Origin: Megascapheus bottae
Lineage: Eukaryota > Chordata > Mammalia > Rodentia > Geomyidae
Length of the DNA stretch: 64,000 nucleotides
Assembly: GCA_024803745.1 (NCBI GenBank)
Contig: JANJXV010000159.1
Span: 928,498 to 992,497 of the forward strand
Reading direction: 5' to 3'
Below, piece by piece: positions 13,630-27,487 of the stretch. The stretch's first letter is position 1. Every line of letters begins with the position of its first letter. The notes under the pieces were generated by a model, which worked only from the letters and a program-made list of their open reading frames with translations, was not told the origin of the DNA and made no database searches. Position numbers and translations under genes: made by a program.

Positions 13630-16600
13630 ATAGAATGGAGGTGTGTGAAGTCACAGAATGGAGGTGTGTGAAGTCATAGAATGGAGGTGTGTGAAGTCAT
13701 AGAATGGAGGTGTGTGAAGTCATATAAAGGAGGTGTGTGAAGTCAAAGAATGGAGGTGTGTGAGGTCAGAATGGAGGTGTGAAGTCATAGAATAGAGGTG
13801 GGTGAAGTCATAGAAAGGAGGTGTGGGAAGCCATAGAATGGAGGAGTGTATAGTCATAGAGTAGAGGTGAGTGAAGTCACAGATTCGAGGTCTGTGAAGT
13901 CATAGAATGGAGGTGTGTGAAGTCAGAATGGAGGTGTGTGAAGTCATAGAATGGAGGTGTGTGAAGTCATACAATGCAGGTGTGTGAAGTCATAGAATGG
14001 AGGTGTGTGAAGTCATAGAAGAGAGGTGTGTGAAATCACATAATGGAGGTGTGTGAAGTCAAAATGGAGGTGTGTGACGTCATGAAATGGAGGTTTGTGA
14101 AGTCACAGAATGGAGGTGTGTGAAGTCACAGAATGGAGGTTTGTGAAGTCATAGAATGGAGGTATTTGAAGTCAAATTGGAGGGGTGTGAATTCGGAGAA
14201 TGGAGGTGTGTGAAGTCACAGAATGGAGCTGTGTGAAGTCAGAGAATGGAGGTCTGTGAAGTCATAGAATGTATGTTTATGAAGTAAGAATGAAGTTGTG
14301 TGATGTCATAGAATGGAGGTGAGTGAAGTCACAGAATGGAGGTGTGTGAAGTCATAGAATGGAGGTGTGTGAACTCATAGATTGGAGGTGTGTGAAGTCA
14401 TAGAATGGAGGTGTGTAAAGTCACATAATGGAGGTGTGTAAAGTCAGAATGGAGGTGTGTGAAGTCACATAATGGAGGTGTGTGAAGTCAGAATGGAGGT
14501 GTGAAGTCATAGAATGGAGGTGGGTGAAGTCATAGAAAGGAGGAGTGGGAAGTCATAGAATGGAGGATTGTGAAGTCATAGATTGGAGGTGAGTGAAGTC
14601 ACAGATTCGAGGTCTTTGAAGTCATAGAATAGAGGTGTGTGAATTCAGAATGGAGGTGTGTGAAGTTATAGAATGGAGTTGTGTGAACTTATAGAATGGA
14701 GGTGTGTGACGTCACAATAGAAGTGTGTGAAATCATAGAATGGAGGTGTGTGAAGTCACAGAATGGAGGTGTGTGAAGTCAAAACGGAAGTGTGTGACGT
14801 CCTAAAATGGAGGTGTGTGACGTCATAGATTGGAGGTGTGTGAAATCATAGAAGGGAGGTTTGTGAAGTCACAGATTGGAGGTGTGTGAACTCAGAATGG
14901 AGGTGTGTGATGTCACAGAATGGAGGTGTGTGAAGTTATAGCATGGAGGTATGTGAAATCATAGAATGGAAGTGTGTGAAGTCATAGAATGGAGGTGTGT
15001 GAAGTCATACAATGAAGGTGTGAAGTCATAGAACGGAGGTGTGTGAAGTCACAGAAGGGAGGTGTGTGAAGTCACCTAATGGAGGAGTGTGAAGTCAAAG
15101 TGGAGGTGTGTGACGTCATAAAATAGAGGTGTGTAAAGTCATAGAATGGAGGTGTGTGAAGTCATAGAATGGAGGTTTGTGAAGTCAAGTCACAGAATGG
15201 AGGTGTGTGAAGTCACAGAATGGAGGTTTGTGAAGTCATAGAATGGAGGTATGTGAAGTCAAATTGGAGTTGCGTGAAGTCGGAGAATGGAGGTGTGTGA
15301 AGTCAAAGAATGGAGGTGTGTGAAGTCACAGAATGGACGGGTGTGAATTCACAGAATGGAGGTGTGCGAAGTCATAGAATGGAAGTGTGTATAGTCTCAG
15401 AATGGAGCTGTGTGAAGTCACAGAATGGAGGTGTGTGAAGTCAGAGAATGGAGGTGTGTGAAGTCATAGAATGTATGTTTGTGAAGTAAGAATGAAGGTG
15501 TGTGAAGTCATAGAATGGAGGTGTTTGAAGTCACAGCATGGAGATATGTGTAGTCTTAGAATCGAGGTGTGTGAAGTCATAGATTGGAGGTGTGTGACGT
15601 CATATAATGGAGGTGTTTAAAGTCACATAATGGAGGTGTGTTAAGTCAGAATGGAGGTGTGAAGTCATAGAATTGAGGGGGGTGAAATCATAGAATGGAG
15701 GTGTGTGAAATCATAGAATGAGGGTGTGTGAGGTCATAGAATGGAGGTGTGTGAAATCACAGAATGGAGGTGTGTGAAGTCATAGAATGGAGGTGTGTGA
15801 AGTCATAGAATGGAAGTGTGTGTAGTCTCAGAATGGAGGTGTGTGAAGTCACATTGGAAGTGTGTGAAGTCATAGAATGGAGGTGTGTGAAGTCACAGAA
15901 TGGAGGTGTGTGAAGTCAAAATGGAGGTGTGTGATGTCCTAAAATGGAGGTGTGTGAATTCATAGAAAGGAGGTGTGGGAAGTCATAGAATGGAGGAATG
16001 TGAAGTCATAGAGTGGAGGTGAGTGAAGTCACAGATTCGAGGTCTGTGAAGTCATAGAATGGAGGTGTGTGAAGTCAGAATGGAGGTGTGTGAAGTCATA
16101 GAATGGAGGTGTGTGAACTCATAGAATGGAGGTGTGTTACGTCACAATGGAAGTGTGTGAAGTCATAGAATGGAATGTGTGTAGTCACAGAATGGAGGTG
16201 TGTAAAGTCACAGAATGAAGGTGTGTGAAGTCACAGAATGGAGGTGTGTGAAGTCAAAATGGAGGTGTGTGACGTCATAAAATAGAGGTGTGTGAAGTCA
16301 TAGATTGGAGGTGTGTGAAATCATAGAATGGAGGTTTGTGAAGTCACAGAATGGAGGTGTGTGAAGTTACAGAATGGAGGTTTGTGAAGTCATAGAATGG
16401 AGGTATGTGAAGTCAAATTGGAGGGGCGTGAAGTCGGAGAATGGAGGTGTGAGAAGTCAAAGAATGGAGGTGGGTGAAGTCACAGAATGGAGGTGTGTGA
16501 AGTCATAGAATGGAGGTGTGTGAAGTCACAGAATGGACGGGTATGAAGTCATAGAATGGAGGTGTGTGAAGTCACACAACTGAAGTGTTTGAAGTCATAT

Positions 16601-18480
16601 ATTGGAGGTGTGTGAAGTCAAAATTGATGTGTGAAGTCATAGAATGGAGGTGTGTGAAGTCACAGAATGGAGGTTTGTGAAGTCATAGAATGGAGGTGTG
16701 TGAAGTCACCGAATGGAGGTGTATGAATTCAAAGAATGGAGGTGTGTGATGTCACAGAATGGAGGTGTGTGAAGTCACAGAATGGAGGTTTGTAAAGTCA
16801 TAGAATGGAGGTATGTGAAGTCAAATTGGAGGGATGTGAAGTCGGAGAATGGAAGTGTGTGAAGTCACAGAATGGAGGTGTGTGAAGTCACAGAATGGAG
16901 GTGTGTGAAGTCACAGAATGGAGGTGTGTGAAGTCAGAATGGAGGTGTCTGAAGTCACAGAAGGGAGGTTTGTGAAGTCACATAATGGAGGTGTGTGAAC
17001 TCAAAATGGAGGTGTGTGACGTCATTAAATGGAGGTGTGTGAAGACATAGATTGGAGGTGTGTGAAATCAAAGAATGCAGGTTTGTGAAGTCACAGAATG
17101 GAGGTGTGTGAAGTCACAGAATGGAGGTTTGTGAAGTCATATAATGGAGGTATGTGAAGTCAAATTGGAGGGGTGTGAAGTCGGAGAATGGAGGAGTGTG
17201 AAGTCACATAATGGAGCTGTGTGAAGTCACAGAATGGAGGTGTGTGAAGTCAGAGAATGGAGGTGTGTGAAGTCATAGAATGTATGTTTGTGAAGTAACA
17301 ATGAAGGTGTGTGAAGTCATAGAATGGAGGTGTGTGAAGTCACAGAATGGAGGTGTGTGTAGTCTTACAATCGCGGTGTGTGAACTCATAGATTTTAGTT
17401 GTGTGACGTCATATAATAGAGGTGTGTAAAGTCACATAATGGAGGTGTGTCAAGTCAGAATGGAGGTGTGAAGTCATAGAATTGAGGTGGGTGAAGTCAT
17501 AGAAAGGAGGTGTGGGAAGTCATAGAATGGAGGAATGTGAAGTCATAGAGTGGATGTGAGTGAACTCATAGAATGGATGTGTGCGAAGTCATACAATGAA
17601 GGTATGTGAAGTGAAATTGGAGGGGCGTGAAGTCGGAGAATGGAGGTGTGTGAAGTCAAAGAATGGAGGTGGGTGAAGTCAAAGAATGGAGGTGGGTGAA
17701 GTCACAGAATGTGAAGTCATAGAATGGAGGTGTGTGAAGTCACAGAATGGAGGTGTGTGAAATCAAAGAATGGAGGTGTGTGATGTCACAGAATGGAGGT
17801 GTGTGAAGTCACAGAATGGAGGTTTGTGAAGTCATAGAATGGAAGTATGTGAAGACAAATTGGAGGGATGTGAAGTCGGAGAATGTAGGTGTGTGAAGTC
17901 ACAGAATGGAGGGGTGTGAAGTCACAGAATGGAGGTGTGTGAATTCACAGAATGGAGGTGTGGTAAGTCAAAGAATGGAGGTGTGTGAAGTCATAGAATG
18001 GAGGTGTGTGAAGTCACAGATTGGAGGTGTGTGAAGTCATAGAATGGAGGTGTGTGAAGTCATAGAATGGAGGTGTGTGAAGTCATATAATGGAGGTGTG
18101 TGAAGTCACATAATGGAGGTGTGTGAAGTCAGAATGGACGTGTGAAGTCATAGAATGGAGGTGGGTGAAGTCATAGAAAGGAGGTGTGGGAAGTCATAGA
18201 ATGGAGGAGTGTGAAGTCATAGAGTGGATGTGAGTGAAGTCACAGATTCGAGGTCTGTGAAGTCATAGAATGGAGGTGTGTGAAGTCATATATTGGAGGT
18301 GTGTGAAGTCAAAATGGAGGTGTGTAAAGTCACAGAATGGAGGTGTGAAGTCATATATAGGAGGTGTGTGAAGTCAAAATGGATGTGTGAAGTCATAGAA
18401 TAGAGGTGTGTGAAATCATAGAATGAGGGTGTGTGAGGACAGAGAATGGAGGTGTGTGAAGTCACAGAATGGAGGTGTGC
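13630..18480 (+). repeat. Right arm of copy A, irregular monomers
   Basis: This stretch has no obvious short-range HOR. It is made of variant monomers such as TATAGTCATAGAG, GTCAAGTCACAG (a partial monomer duplication near 15,185) and CAGAATGTGAAGTC (a monomer lacking about 10 bp near 17,705). Landmarks occur at 13878, 14600, 16030 and 18241 with uneven spacing. It matches copy B from 28948, first at an offset of 15,317 and then about 15,725, so even this irregular order is preserved between giant units. Confidence 0.75.
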
Positions 18481-18932
18481 GAAGTCACAGAATGGAGGTG
18501 TGTGAACTCAGAATGGCGGTGTCTGAAGTCACAGATGGGAGGTGTGTGAAGTCACATAATGGAGGTGTGTGAAGTCAAAATGGAGGTGTGTGACGTCATG
18601 AAATGGAGGTGTGTGAAGTCATAGATTGGAAGTGTGTGAAATCAAACAATGGAGGTTTGTGAAGTCACAGAATGGAGGTGTGTGAAGTCACAGAATGGAG
18701 GTGTGCGAAGTCACAGAATGGAGGTGTGTGAACTCAGAATGGCGGTGTCTGAAGTCACAGATGGGAGGTGTGTGAAGTCACATAATGGAGGTGTGTGAAG
18801 TCAAAATGGAGGTGTGTGACGTCATGAAATGGAGGTGTGTGAAGTCATAGATTGGAAGTGTGTGAAATCAAACAATGGAGGTTTGTGAAGTCACAGAATG
18901 GAGGTGTGTGAAGTCACAGAATGGAGGTTTGT
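18481..18932 (+). repeat. 226-bp tandem duplication, two copies, only in copy A
   Basis: GTGCGAAGTCACAG followed by GAATGGCGGTGTCTGAAG and CACAGATGGG occurs at 18481 and again 226 bp later at 18707. Copy B has a single version near 34,204. This explains the fall in offset from 15,724 to 15,498. It is about ten monomers long, and the copies look identical where I compared them, which suggests a very recent event. Confidence 0.88.
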
Positions 18933-20264
18933 GAAGTCATAGAAAGACGGTATGTGAAGTCAAATTGGAGGGGTGTGAATTCGGACAATGGAGGTGTTTG
19001 AAGTCACAGAATGGAGCTGTGTGAAGTCAAAGAATGGAGGTGTGTGAAGTCAGAGAATGGAGGTGTGTGAAGTCAGAGAATTGAGGTGTGTGAAGTCACA
19101 GAATGGAGGTGTGTGTAGTCACAGAATGGAGGTGTGTGAACTCATAGATTGGAGGTGTGTGAAGTCATATAATGGAGGTGTGTAAAGTCACATAATGTAG
19201 GTGTGTGAAGTGAGAATGGAGGTGTGAAATCATAGAATTGAGGTGGGTGAAGTCATAGAAAGGAGGTGTGGGAAGGGATAGAATGGAGGAATGTGAACTC
19301 ATAGAGTGGAGGTGAGTGAAGTCACAGATTCGAGGTCTGTGAAGTCATAGAATGGAGGTGTGTGAAGTCAGAATGGAGGTGTGTGAAGTCATAGAATGGA
19401 GGTGTGTGAACTCATAGAATGTAGGTGTGTGACGTCACATTGGAAGTGTGTGAAGTCATAGAATGGAGGTGTGTGAAGTCACAGAATGGAGGTGTGTGAA
19501 GTCAAAATGGAGGTGTGTGATGTCCTAAAATGGAGGTGTGTGAATTCATAGAAAGGAGGTGTGGGAAATCATAGAATGGAGGAATGTGAAGTCATAGAGT
19601 GGAGGTGAGTGAAGTCACAGATTCGAGGTCTGTGAAGTCATAGAATGGAGGTGTGTGAAGTCAGAATGGAGGTGTGTGAAGTCATAGAATGGAGGTATGT
19701 GAACTCATAGAATGGAGGTGTGTGACGTCACAATGGAAGTTTGTGAAGTCATAGAATGGAATGTGTGTAGTCACAGAATGGAGGTGTGTAAAGTCACAGA
19801 ATGAAGGTGTGTGAAGTCACAGAATGGAGGTGTGTGAAGTCAAAATGGAGGTGTGTGACGTCATAAAATAGAGGTGTGTGAAGTCATAGATTGGAGGTGT
19901 GTGAAATCATAGAATGGAGGTTTGTGAAGTCACAGAATGGAGGTGTGTGAAGTTACAGAATGGAGGTTTGTGAAGTCATAGAATGGAGGTATGTGAAGTC
20001 AAATTGGAGGGGCGTGAAGTCGGAGAATGGAGGTGTGAGAAGTCAAAGAATGGAGGTGGGTGAAGTCACAGAATGGAGGTGTGTGAAGTCATAGAATGGA
20101 GGTGTGTGAAGTCACAGAATGGACGGGTATGAAGTCATAGAATGGAGTTGTGTGAAGTCACGCAACTGAGGTGTTTGAAGTCATATATTGGAGGTGTGTG
20201 AAGTAAAAATTGATGTGTGAAGTCATAGAATGGAGGTCTGTGAAGTCACAGAATGGAGATGTGT
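18933..20264 (+). repeat. End of copy A, with two close landmarks
   Basis: The region holds CACAGATTCG at 19323 and 19616, only 293 bp apart, and each is followed by a similar run of monomers (GAATGG, GAACTCATAG, GTGACGTCACA). Part of it (about 19,500-20,220) also resembles 15,890-16,620, so segments have been reused within the giant unit. It matches 34,431-35,762 of copy B at an offset of 15,498. Confidence 0.7.
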
Positions 20265-23200
20265 GAAGTCATAGAATTGAGGTGTGTGAAGTCACCGAAT
20301 GGAGGTGTATGAATTCAAAGAATGGAGGTGTGTGATGTCACAGAATGGAGGTGTGTGAAGTCACAGAATGGAGGTTTGTAAAGTCATAGAATGGAGGTGT
20401 GTGAACTCATAGAATGTAGGTGTGTGACTTCACAATGGAAGTGTGTGAAGTCATAGAATGGAGGTTTGTGAAGTCACAGAATGGAGGTGCGTGAAGTCAA
20501 AATGGAGGTGTGTGACGTCCTAAAATGGAGGTGTATGCAATCATAGAATGGAGGTGTGTGAAGTCACAGAATGGAGGTGTGTGAACTCAGAATGGAGGTG
20601 TGTGAAGTCACAGAATGGAGGTGTGTGAAGTCATAGCATGGAGGTATGTGAAATCATAGAATGGAGGTTTGCGAAGTCATAGGATGGAGGTGTGTGAAGT
20701 CATAGAATGGCGGGGTGTGAAGTCACAGAATGGAGGTGTGTGAAGTCACAGAATGGAGGTTTGCGAAGTCATAGAATGGAGGTGTGTGAAGTCATAGAAT
20801 GTATGTTTGTGAAGTAAGAATGGAGGTGTGTGAAGTTATAGAATGGAGGTGTGTGAAGTCATAGAATGGAGATGTGTGAAGTCATATAATGGAGGTGTGT
20901 GAAGTCACAGGATGGAGGTGTGTGAAGTCAGAATGGAGGTGAGAAGTCATAGAATAGAGGTGGATGAAGTCATAGAAAGGAGGTGTGGGAAGTCATAGAA
21001 GGGAAGAGTGTGAAGTCATAGAGTGGAGGTGAGTGAAGTCACAGATTCGAGGTCTGTGAAGTCATAGAATGGAGGTGTGTGAAGTCAGAATGGAGGTGTG
21101 TGAAGTCATAGAATGGAGGTGTGTGAACTCATAAAAAGGAGGTGTGTGACGTCACAATGGAAGTGTGTGAATTCATAATATGGAGGTGTGTGAACTCACA
21201 GAATGGAGGTGTGTTAAGTCAAAATGGAGGTGTGTGATGTCCTAAAATGGAGGTGTGTGAAGTCATAGAATGGAGGTGTGTGAAATCATAGAATGAAGGT
21301 TTGTGAAGTCACACAATGGAGTTGTGGGAAGTCATGTAATGAAGGTCTGTGAAGTCATAGATGGAGGTATGTGAACTCATAGAATGGAGGTGTGTGACGT
21401 CACAATGGAAATGTGTGAATTCATAGTATGGAGGTGTGTGAAGTCACAGAATGGAGGTGTGTGAAGTCAAAATGGAGGTGTGTGAAGTCACAGAATGGAG
21501 GTGTGTGAAGTCATAGCATGAAGGTATGTGAAATCATAGAATGGAAGTGTGTGAAGTCATAGAATGGAGGTGTGTGAAGTCATACAATGTAGGTGTGTGA
21601 AGTCATAGAATGGAGGTGTGTGAAGTCACAGAAGTGAGGTGTGTGAAGTGACATAATGGAGGTGTTTGAAGTCAAATTGGTTGTGTGTGACGTCATAAAA
21701 TATAGGTGTGTGAAGTCATAGATTGGAGGTGTGTGAAAGGATAGAATGAGGTTTTTGAAGTCACAGAACGGAGGTGTGTGCAGTCAGAGAATGTAGGTTT
21801 GTGAAGTCATAGAATGGAGGTGTGTGAAATCAAATTGGTGAGGTGTGAAGTCGGAGAATGGAGGTGTGTGAAGTCTCAGAATGGAGCTGTGTGAAGTCAC
21901 AGAATGGAGGTGTGTGAAGTCACAGAATGGAGGTGTGTGAAGTCATAGAATGTATGTTTGTGAAGTAAGAATGAAGGTGTGTGAAGTCATAGAATGGAGG
22001 TGTGTGAAGTCACAGAATGGAGGTTTGTGAAGTCATAGAATGGAGGTGTATGAAGTCATAGAATTGAGGTGTGTGAAGTCATATAATGGAGGTGTGTGAA
22101 GTCACAAAATGGAGGTGTGTGAAGTCAGAATGGAGGTGTGAAGTCATAGAATGGATGTGGGTGAAGTCATAGAAAGGAGGAGTGAGAAGTCATAGAATGG
22201 AAGAGTGTGAAGTCATAGAGTGGAGGTGAGTGAAGTCACAGATTCGAGGTCTATGAAGTCATAGAATGGAGGTGTTTGAAGTCAGAATGGAGGTGTGTGA
22301 AGTCACAGAAAGGAGGTGTGTGAAGTTACAGAATGGATGTTTGTGAAGTAAGAATGAAGGTGTTTGAAGTCATAGAATGGAGGTGTGTGAAGTCACAGAA
22401 TGGAGGTGTGTGAAGTCATAGAATGGAGGTGTATGAAGTCATAGAATTGAGGTGTGTGAAGTCACATAATGGAGGTGTATGAAGTCAGAATGGAGGTGTG
22501 TGAAGTCAGAAATGGAGGTATGTGAAGTCATAGAATGGAGGTGTGTGACGTCACAATGGAAGTGTGTGAAGTCATAGAATGGAGGTGTGTGAAGTCACAG
22601 AATGGAGGTGTGTGAAGTCAAATGGAGGTGTGTGACGTCTTAAAATGGAGGTGTGTGAAGTCACAGAATGGAGGTGTGTGAAATCATAGAATGGAGGGTT
22701 GAGAGGTCACAGAATGGAGGTGTGTGAACTCAGAATGGAGGTGTGTGAAGTCACAGAATGGAGGTGTGTGAAGTCATAGCATGGAGGAATGTGAAATCAT
22801 AGAATGGAAGTGTGTGAAGTCATAGAATGGAGGTGTGCGAAGTCATACAATGAAGGTGTCTGAAGTCATAGAATGGAGTTGTGTGAAGTGACAGAAGGGA
22901 GGTGTGTGAAGTCACGTAATGGAGGTGTGTGAAGTCAAAATGGAGGTGTGTGAAATCATAGAATGGAGGTTTGTGAAGTCACAGAATTGAGGTGTGTGAA
23001 GTCACAGAATGCAGGTTTGTGAAGTCATAGAGTGGAGGTATGTGAAGTCAAATTGGAGGGGTGTGAAGTCGAAAAATGGAGGTGCGTCAAGTCAAAGAAT
23101 GGAGGTGGGTGAAGTCACAGAATGGAGGTGTGTGAAGTCATAGAATGGAGGTGTGTGAAGTCACAGAATGGACGGGTATGAGGTCATAGAATGGTGGTGT

Positions 23201-23281
23201 GTAAAGTCACAGAACTGAGGTGTTTGAAGTCATATATTGGAGGTGTGTGAAGTTAAAATTGATGGTTGAAGTCATAGAATG

Positions 23282-25384
23282 GAGGTGTGTGAAGTCACAG
23301 AATGGAGCTGTATGAAGTCACAGAATGGAGGTGTGTGAAGTCATAGCATGGAGGTATGTGAAATCATAGCATGGAGGTTTGCGACGTCATAGAATTGAGG
23401 GGTGTGAAGTCACAGAATGGAGCTGTGTGAAGTCACAGAATGGAGGTGTGTGAAGTCATAGCATGGAGGTATGTGAAATCATAGCATGGAGGTTTGCGAA
23501 GTCATAGAATGGAGGGGTGTGAAGTCACAGAATGGAGGTGTGTGAAATCACAGAATGGAGGTTTGCGAAGTCATAGAACGGAGGTGTGTGAAGTCATAGA
23601 ATGTATGTTTGTGAAGTAAGAATGAAGGTGTGTGAAGTCATAGAATGGAGGTGTGTGAAGTCGAAATAGAGGTGTGTGAAGTCATAGAATGGAGGTGTGT
23701 GAACTCATAGAATGTAGGTGTGTGACTTCACAATGGAAGTGTGTGAAGTCATAGAATGGAGGTGTGTGAGGTCACAGAATGGAGGTGTGTGAAGTCAAAA
23801 TGGAGGTGTGTGACGTCCTAAAATGGAGGTGTATGCAATCATAGAATGGAGGTGTGTGAAGTCACAGAATGGAGGTGTGTGAACTCAGAATGGAGGTTTG
23901 TGAAGTCACAGAATGGAGGTGTGTGAAGTCATAGCATGGAGGTATGTGAAATCATAGAATGGAGATTTGCGAAGTCATAGGATGGAGGTGTGTGAAGTCA
24001 TAGAATGGCGGGGTGTGAAGTCACAGAATGGAGGTGTGTGAAGTCACAGAATGGAGGTGTGTGAAGTCAGAATGGAGGTGAGAAGTCATAGAATAGAGGT
24101 GGGTGAAGTCATAGAAAGGAGGTGTGGAAAGTCATAGAATGGAGGAGTGTGAAGTCATAGAGTGGAGGTGAGTGAAGTCACAGATTCGAGGTCTGTGAAG
24201 TCATAGAATGGAGGTGTGTGAAGACAGAATGGAGGTGTGTGAAGTCATAGAATGGTGGTGTGTGAACTCATAGAATGGAGGTGTGTGACGTCACAATGGA
24301 AGTGTGTGAATTCATAGTATGGAGGTGTGTGAACTCACAGAATGGAGGTGTGTTAAGTCAAAATGGAGGTGTGTGATGTCCTAAAATGGAGGTGTGTGAA
24401 GTCATAGAATGGAGGTGTGTGAAATCATAGAATGAAGGTTTGTGAAGTCACACAATGGAGTTGTGGGAAGTCATATAATGAAGGTCTGTGAAGTCATAGA
24501 ATGGAGGTGTGTGAACTGATAGAATGGAGGTGTGTGACGTCACAATGGAAATGTGTGAATTCATAGTATGGAGGTGTGTGAAGTCACAGAATGGAGGTGT
24601 GTGAAGTCAAAATGGAGGTGTGTGAAGTCACAGAATGGAGGTGTGTGAAGTCATAGCATGAAGGTATGTGAAATCATAGAATGGAAGTGTGTGAAGTCAT
24701 AGAATGGAGGTGTGTGAAGTCATACAATGTAGGTGTGTGAAGTCATAGAATGGAGGTGTGTGAAGTCACAGAAGTGAGGTGTGTGAAGTGACATAATGCA
24801 GGTGTTTGAAGTCAAAATGGTTGTGTGTGACGTCATAAAATATAGGTGTGTGAAGTCATAGATTGGAGGTGTGTGAAAGGAAAGAATGGAGGTTTGTGAA
24901 GTCATAGAATGGAGGTGTGTGAAATCAAATTGGAGGGGTGTGAAGTCGGAGAATGGAGGTGTTTGAAGTCTCAGAATGGAGCTGTGTGAAGTCACAGAAT
25001 GGAGGTGTGTGAAGTCATAGAATGGAGGTGTGTGAAGTCATAGAATGTATGTTTGTGAAGTAAGAATGAAGGTGTGTGAAGTCATAGAATGGAGGTGTGT
25101 GAAGTCACAGAATGGAGGTGTGTGAAGTCATAGAATGGAGGTGTATGAAGTCATAGAATTGAGGTGTGTGAAGTCATATAATGGAGGTGTGTGAAGTCAC
25201 ATAATGGAGGTGTGTGAAGTCAGAATGGAGGTGTGAAGTCATAGAATGGATGTGGGTGAAGTCATAGAAAGGAGGAGTGAGAAGTCATAGAATGGAGGAT
25301 TGAGAAGTTATAGAGTGGAGGTGAGTGAAGTCACAGATTCGAGGTCTGTGAAGTCATAGAATGGAGGTGTATGAAGTCAGAATG
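23282..25384 (+). repeat. 2103-bp HOR, first copy in giant unit B
   Basis: Equivalent of 3018-5120 at an offset of 20,264, with landmarks at 24179 and 25332. It reads GAGAAGTTATAG near 25,305, where the A copy has GAGAATTTATAG near 5038. That change is therefore private to the first A copy. Confidence 0.82.
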
Positions 25385-27487
25385 GAGGTGTGTGAAGTCA
25401 CAGAATGGAGCTGTATGAAGTCACAGAATGGAGGTGTGTGAAGTCATAGCATGGAGGTATGTGAAATCATAGCATGGAGGTTTGCGACGTCATAGAATTG
25501 AGGGGTGTGAAGTCACAGAATGGAGCTGTGTGAAGTCACAGAATGGAGGTGTGTGAAGTCATAGCATGGAGGTATGTGAAATCATAGCATGGAGGTTTGC
25601 GAAGTCATAGAATGGAGGGGTGTGAAGTCACAGAATGGAGGTGTGTGAAATCACAGAATGGAGGTTTGCGAAGTCATAGAACGGAGGTGTGTGAAGTCAT
25701 AGAATGTATGTTTGTGAAGTAAGAATGAAGGTGTGTGAAGTCATAGAATGGAGGTGTGTGAAGTCAGAATAGAGGTGTGTGAAGTCATAGAATGGAGGTG
25801 TGTGAACTCATAGAATGTAGGTGTGTGACTTCACAATGGAAGTGTGTGAAGTCATAGAATGGAGGTGTGTGAGGTCACAGAATGGAGGTGTGTGAAGTCA
25901 AAATGGAGGTGTGTGACGTCCTAAAATGGAGGTGTATGCAATCATAGAATGGAGGTGTGTGAAGTCACAGAATGGAGGTGTGTGAACTCAGAATGGAGGT
26001 TTGTGAAGTCACAGAATGGAGGTGTGTGAAGTCATAGCATGGAGGTATGTGAAATCATAGAATGGAGGTTTGCGAAGTCATAGGATGGAGGTGTGTGAAG
26101 TCATAGAATGGCGGGGTGTGAAGTCACAGAATGGAGGTGTGTGAAGTCACAGAATGGAGGTGTGTGAAGTCAGAATGGAGGTGAGAAGTCATAGAATAGA
26201 GGTGGGTGAAGTCATAGAAAGTAGGTGTGGAAAGTCATAGAATGGAGGAGTGTGAAGTCATAGAGTGGAGGTGAGTGAAGTCACAGATTCGAGGTCTGTG
26301 AAGTCATAGAATGGAGGTGTGTGAAGACAGAATGGAGGTGTGTGAAGTCATAGAATGGTGGTGTGTGAACTCATAGAATGGAGGTGTGTGACGTCACAAT
26401 GGAAGTGTGTGAATTCATAGTATGGAGGTGTGTGAACTCACAGAATGGAGGTGTGTTAAGTCAAAATGGAGGTGTGTGATGTCCTAAAATGGAGGTGTGT
26501 GAAGTCATAGAATGGAGGTGTGTGAAATCATAGAATGAAGGTTTGTGAAGTCACACAATGGAGTTGTGGGAAGTCATATAATGAAGGTCTGTGAAGTCAT
26601 AGAATGGAGGTGTGTGAACTGATAGAATGGAGGTGTGTGACGTCACAATGGAAATGTGTGAATTCATAGTATGGAGGTGTGTGAAGTCACAGAATGGAGG
26701 TGTGTGAAGTCAAAATGGAGGTGTGTGAAGTCACAGAATGGAGGTGTGTGAAGTCATAGCATGAAGGTATGTGAAATCATAGAATGGAAGTGTGTGAAGT
26801 CATAGAATGGAGGTGTGTGAAGTCATACAATGTAGGTGTGTGAAGTCATAGAATGGAGGTGTGTGAAGTCACAGAAGTGAGGTGTGTGAAGTGACATATT
26901 GCAGGTGTTTGAAGTCAAAATGGTTGTGTGTGACGTCATAAAATATAGGTGTGTGAAGTCATAGATTGGAGGTGTGTGAAAGGAAAGAATGGAGGTTTGT
27001 GAAGTCATAGAATGGAGGTGTGTGAAATCAAATTGGAGGGGTGTGAAGTCGGAGAATGGAGGTGTTTGAAGTCTCAGAATGGAGCTGTGTGAAGTCACAG
27101 AATGGAGGTGTGTGAAGTCATAGAATGGAGGTGTGTGAAGTCATAGAATGTATGTTTGTGAAGTAAGAATGAAGGTGTGTGAAGTCATAGAATGGAGGTG
27201 TGTGAAGTCAAAGAATGGAGGTGTGTGAAGTCATAGAATGGAGGTGTGTGAAGTCATAGAATTGAGGTGTGTGAAGTCATATAATGGAGGTGTGTGAAGT
27301 CACATAATGGAGGTGTGTGAAGTCAGAATGGAGGTGTGAAGTCATAGAATGGATGTGGGTGAAGTCATAGAAAGGAGGAGTGAGAAGTCATAGAATGGAG
27401 GATTGAGAAGTTATAGAGTGGAGGTGAGTGAAGTCACAGATTCGAGGTCTGTGAAGTCATAGAATGGAGGTGTATGAAGTCAGAATG
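25385..27487 (+). repeat. 2103-bp HOR, second copy in giant unit B
   Basis: Equivalent of 5121-7223 at an offset of 20,264, with landmarks at 26282 and 27435. Unlike copy A, it is followed only once by the flanking segment (27,475-28,316, matching 7211-8052) and not by a second 5263-bp unit. Confidence 0.82.

Larger units (their letters stand above)
1..20264 (+). repeat. Giant repeat unit, copy A (20,264 bp)
   Basis: Base 1 onward matches 20265 onward at a constant offset of 20,264 up to about 8698, and the rest of the unit matches copy B at offsets 15,001, 15,317, about 15,725 and 15,498. Each change of offset marks an insertion or deletion. Shared rare monomers fix the alignment, for example CACCGAATGG at 29 and 20293, and CACAGATTCG at 776 and 21040. 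Differences seen by eye are scattered single bases. Copy A is longer than B because it holds a second 5263-bp unit and a 226-bp duplication. The true left edge may lie before base 1. Confidence 0.9.
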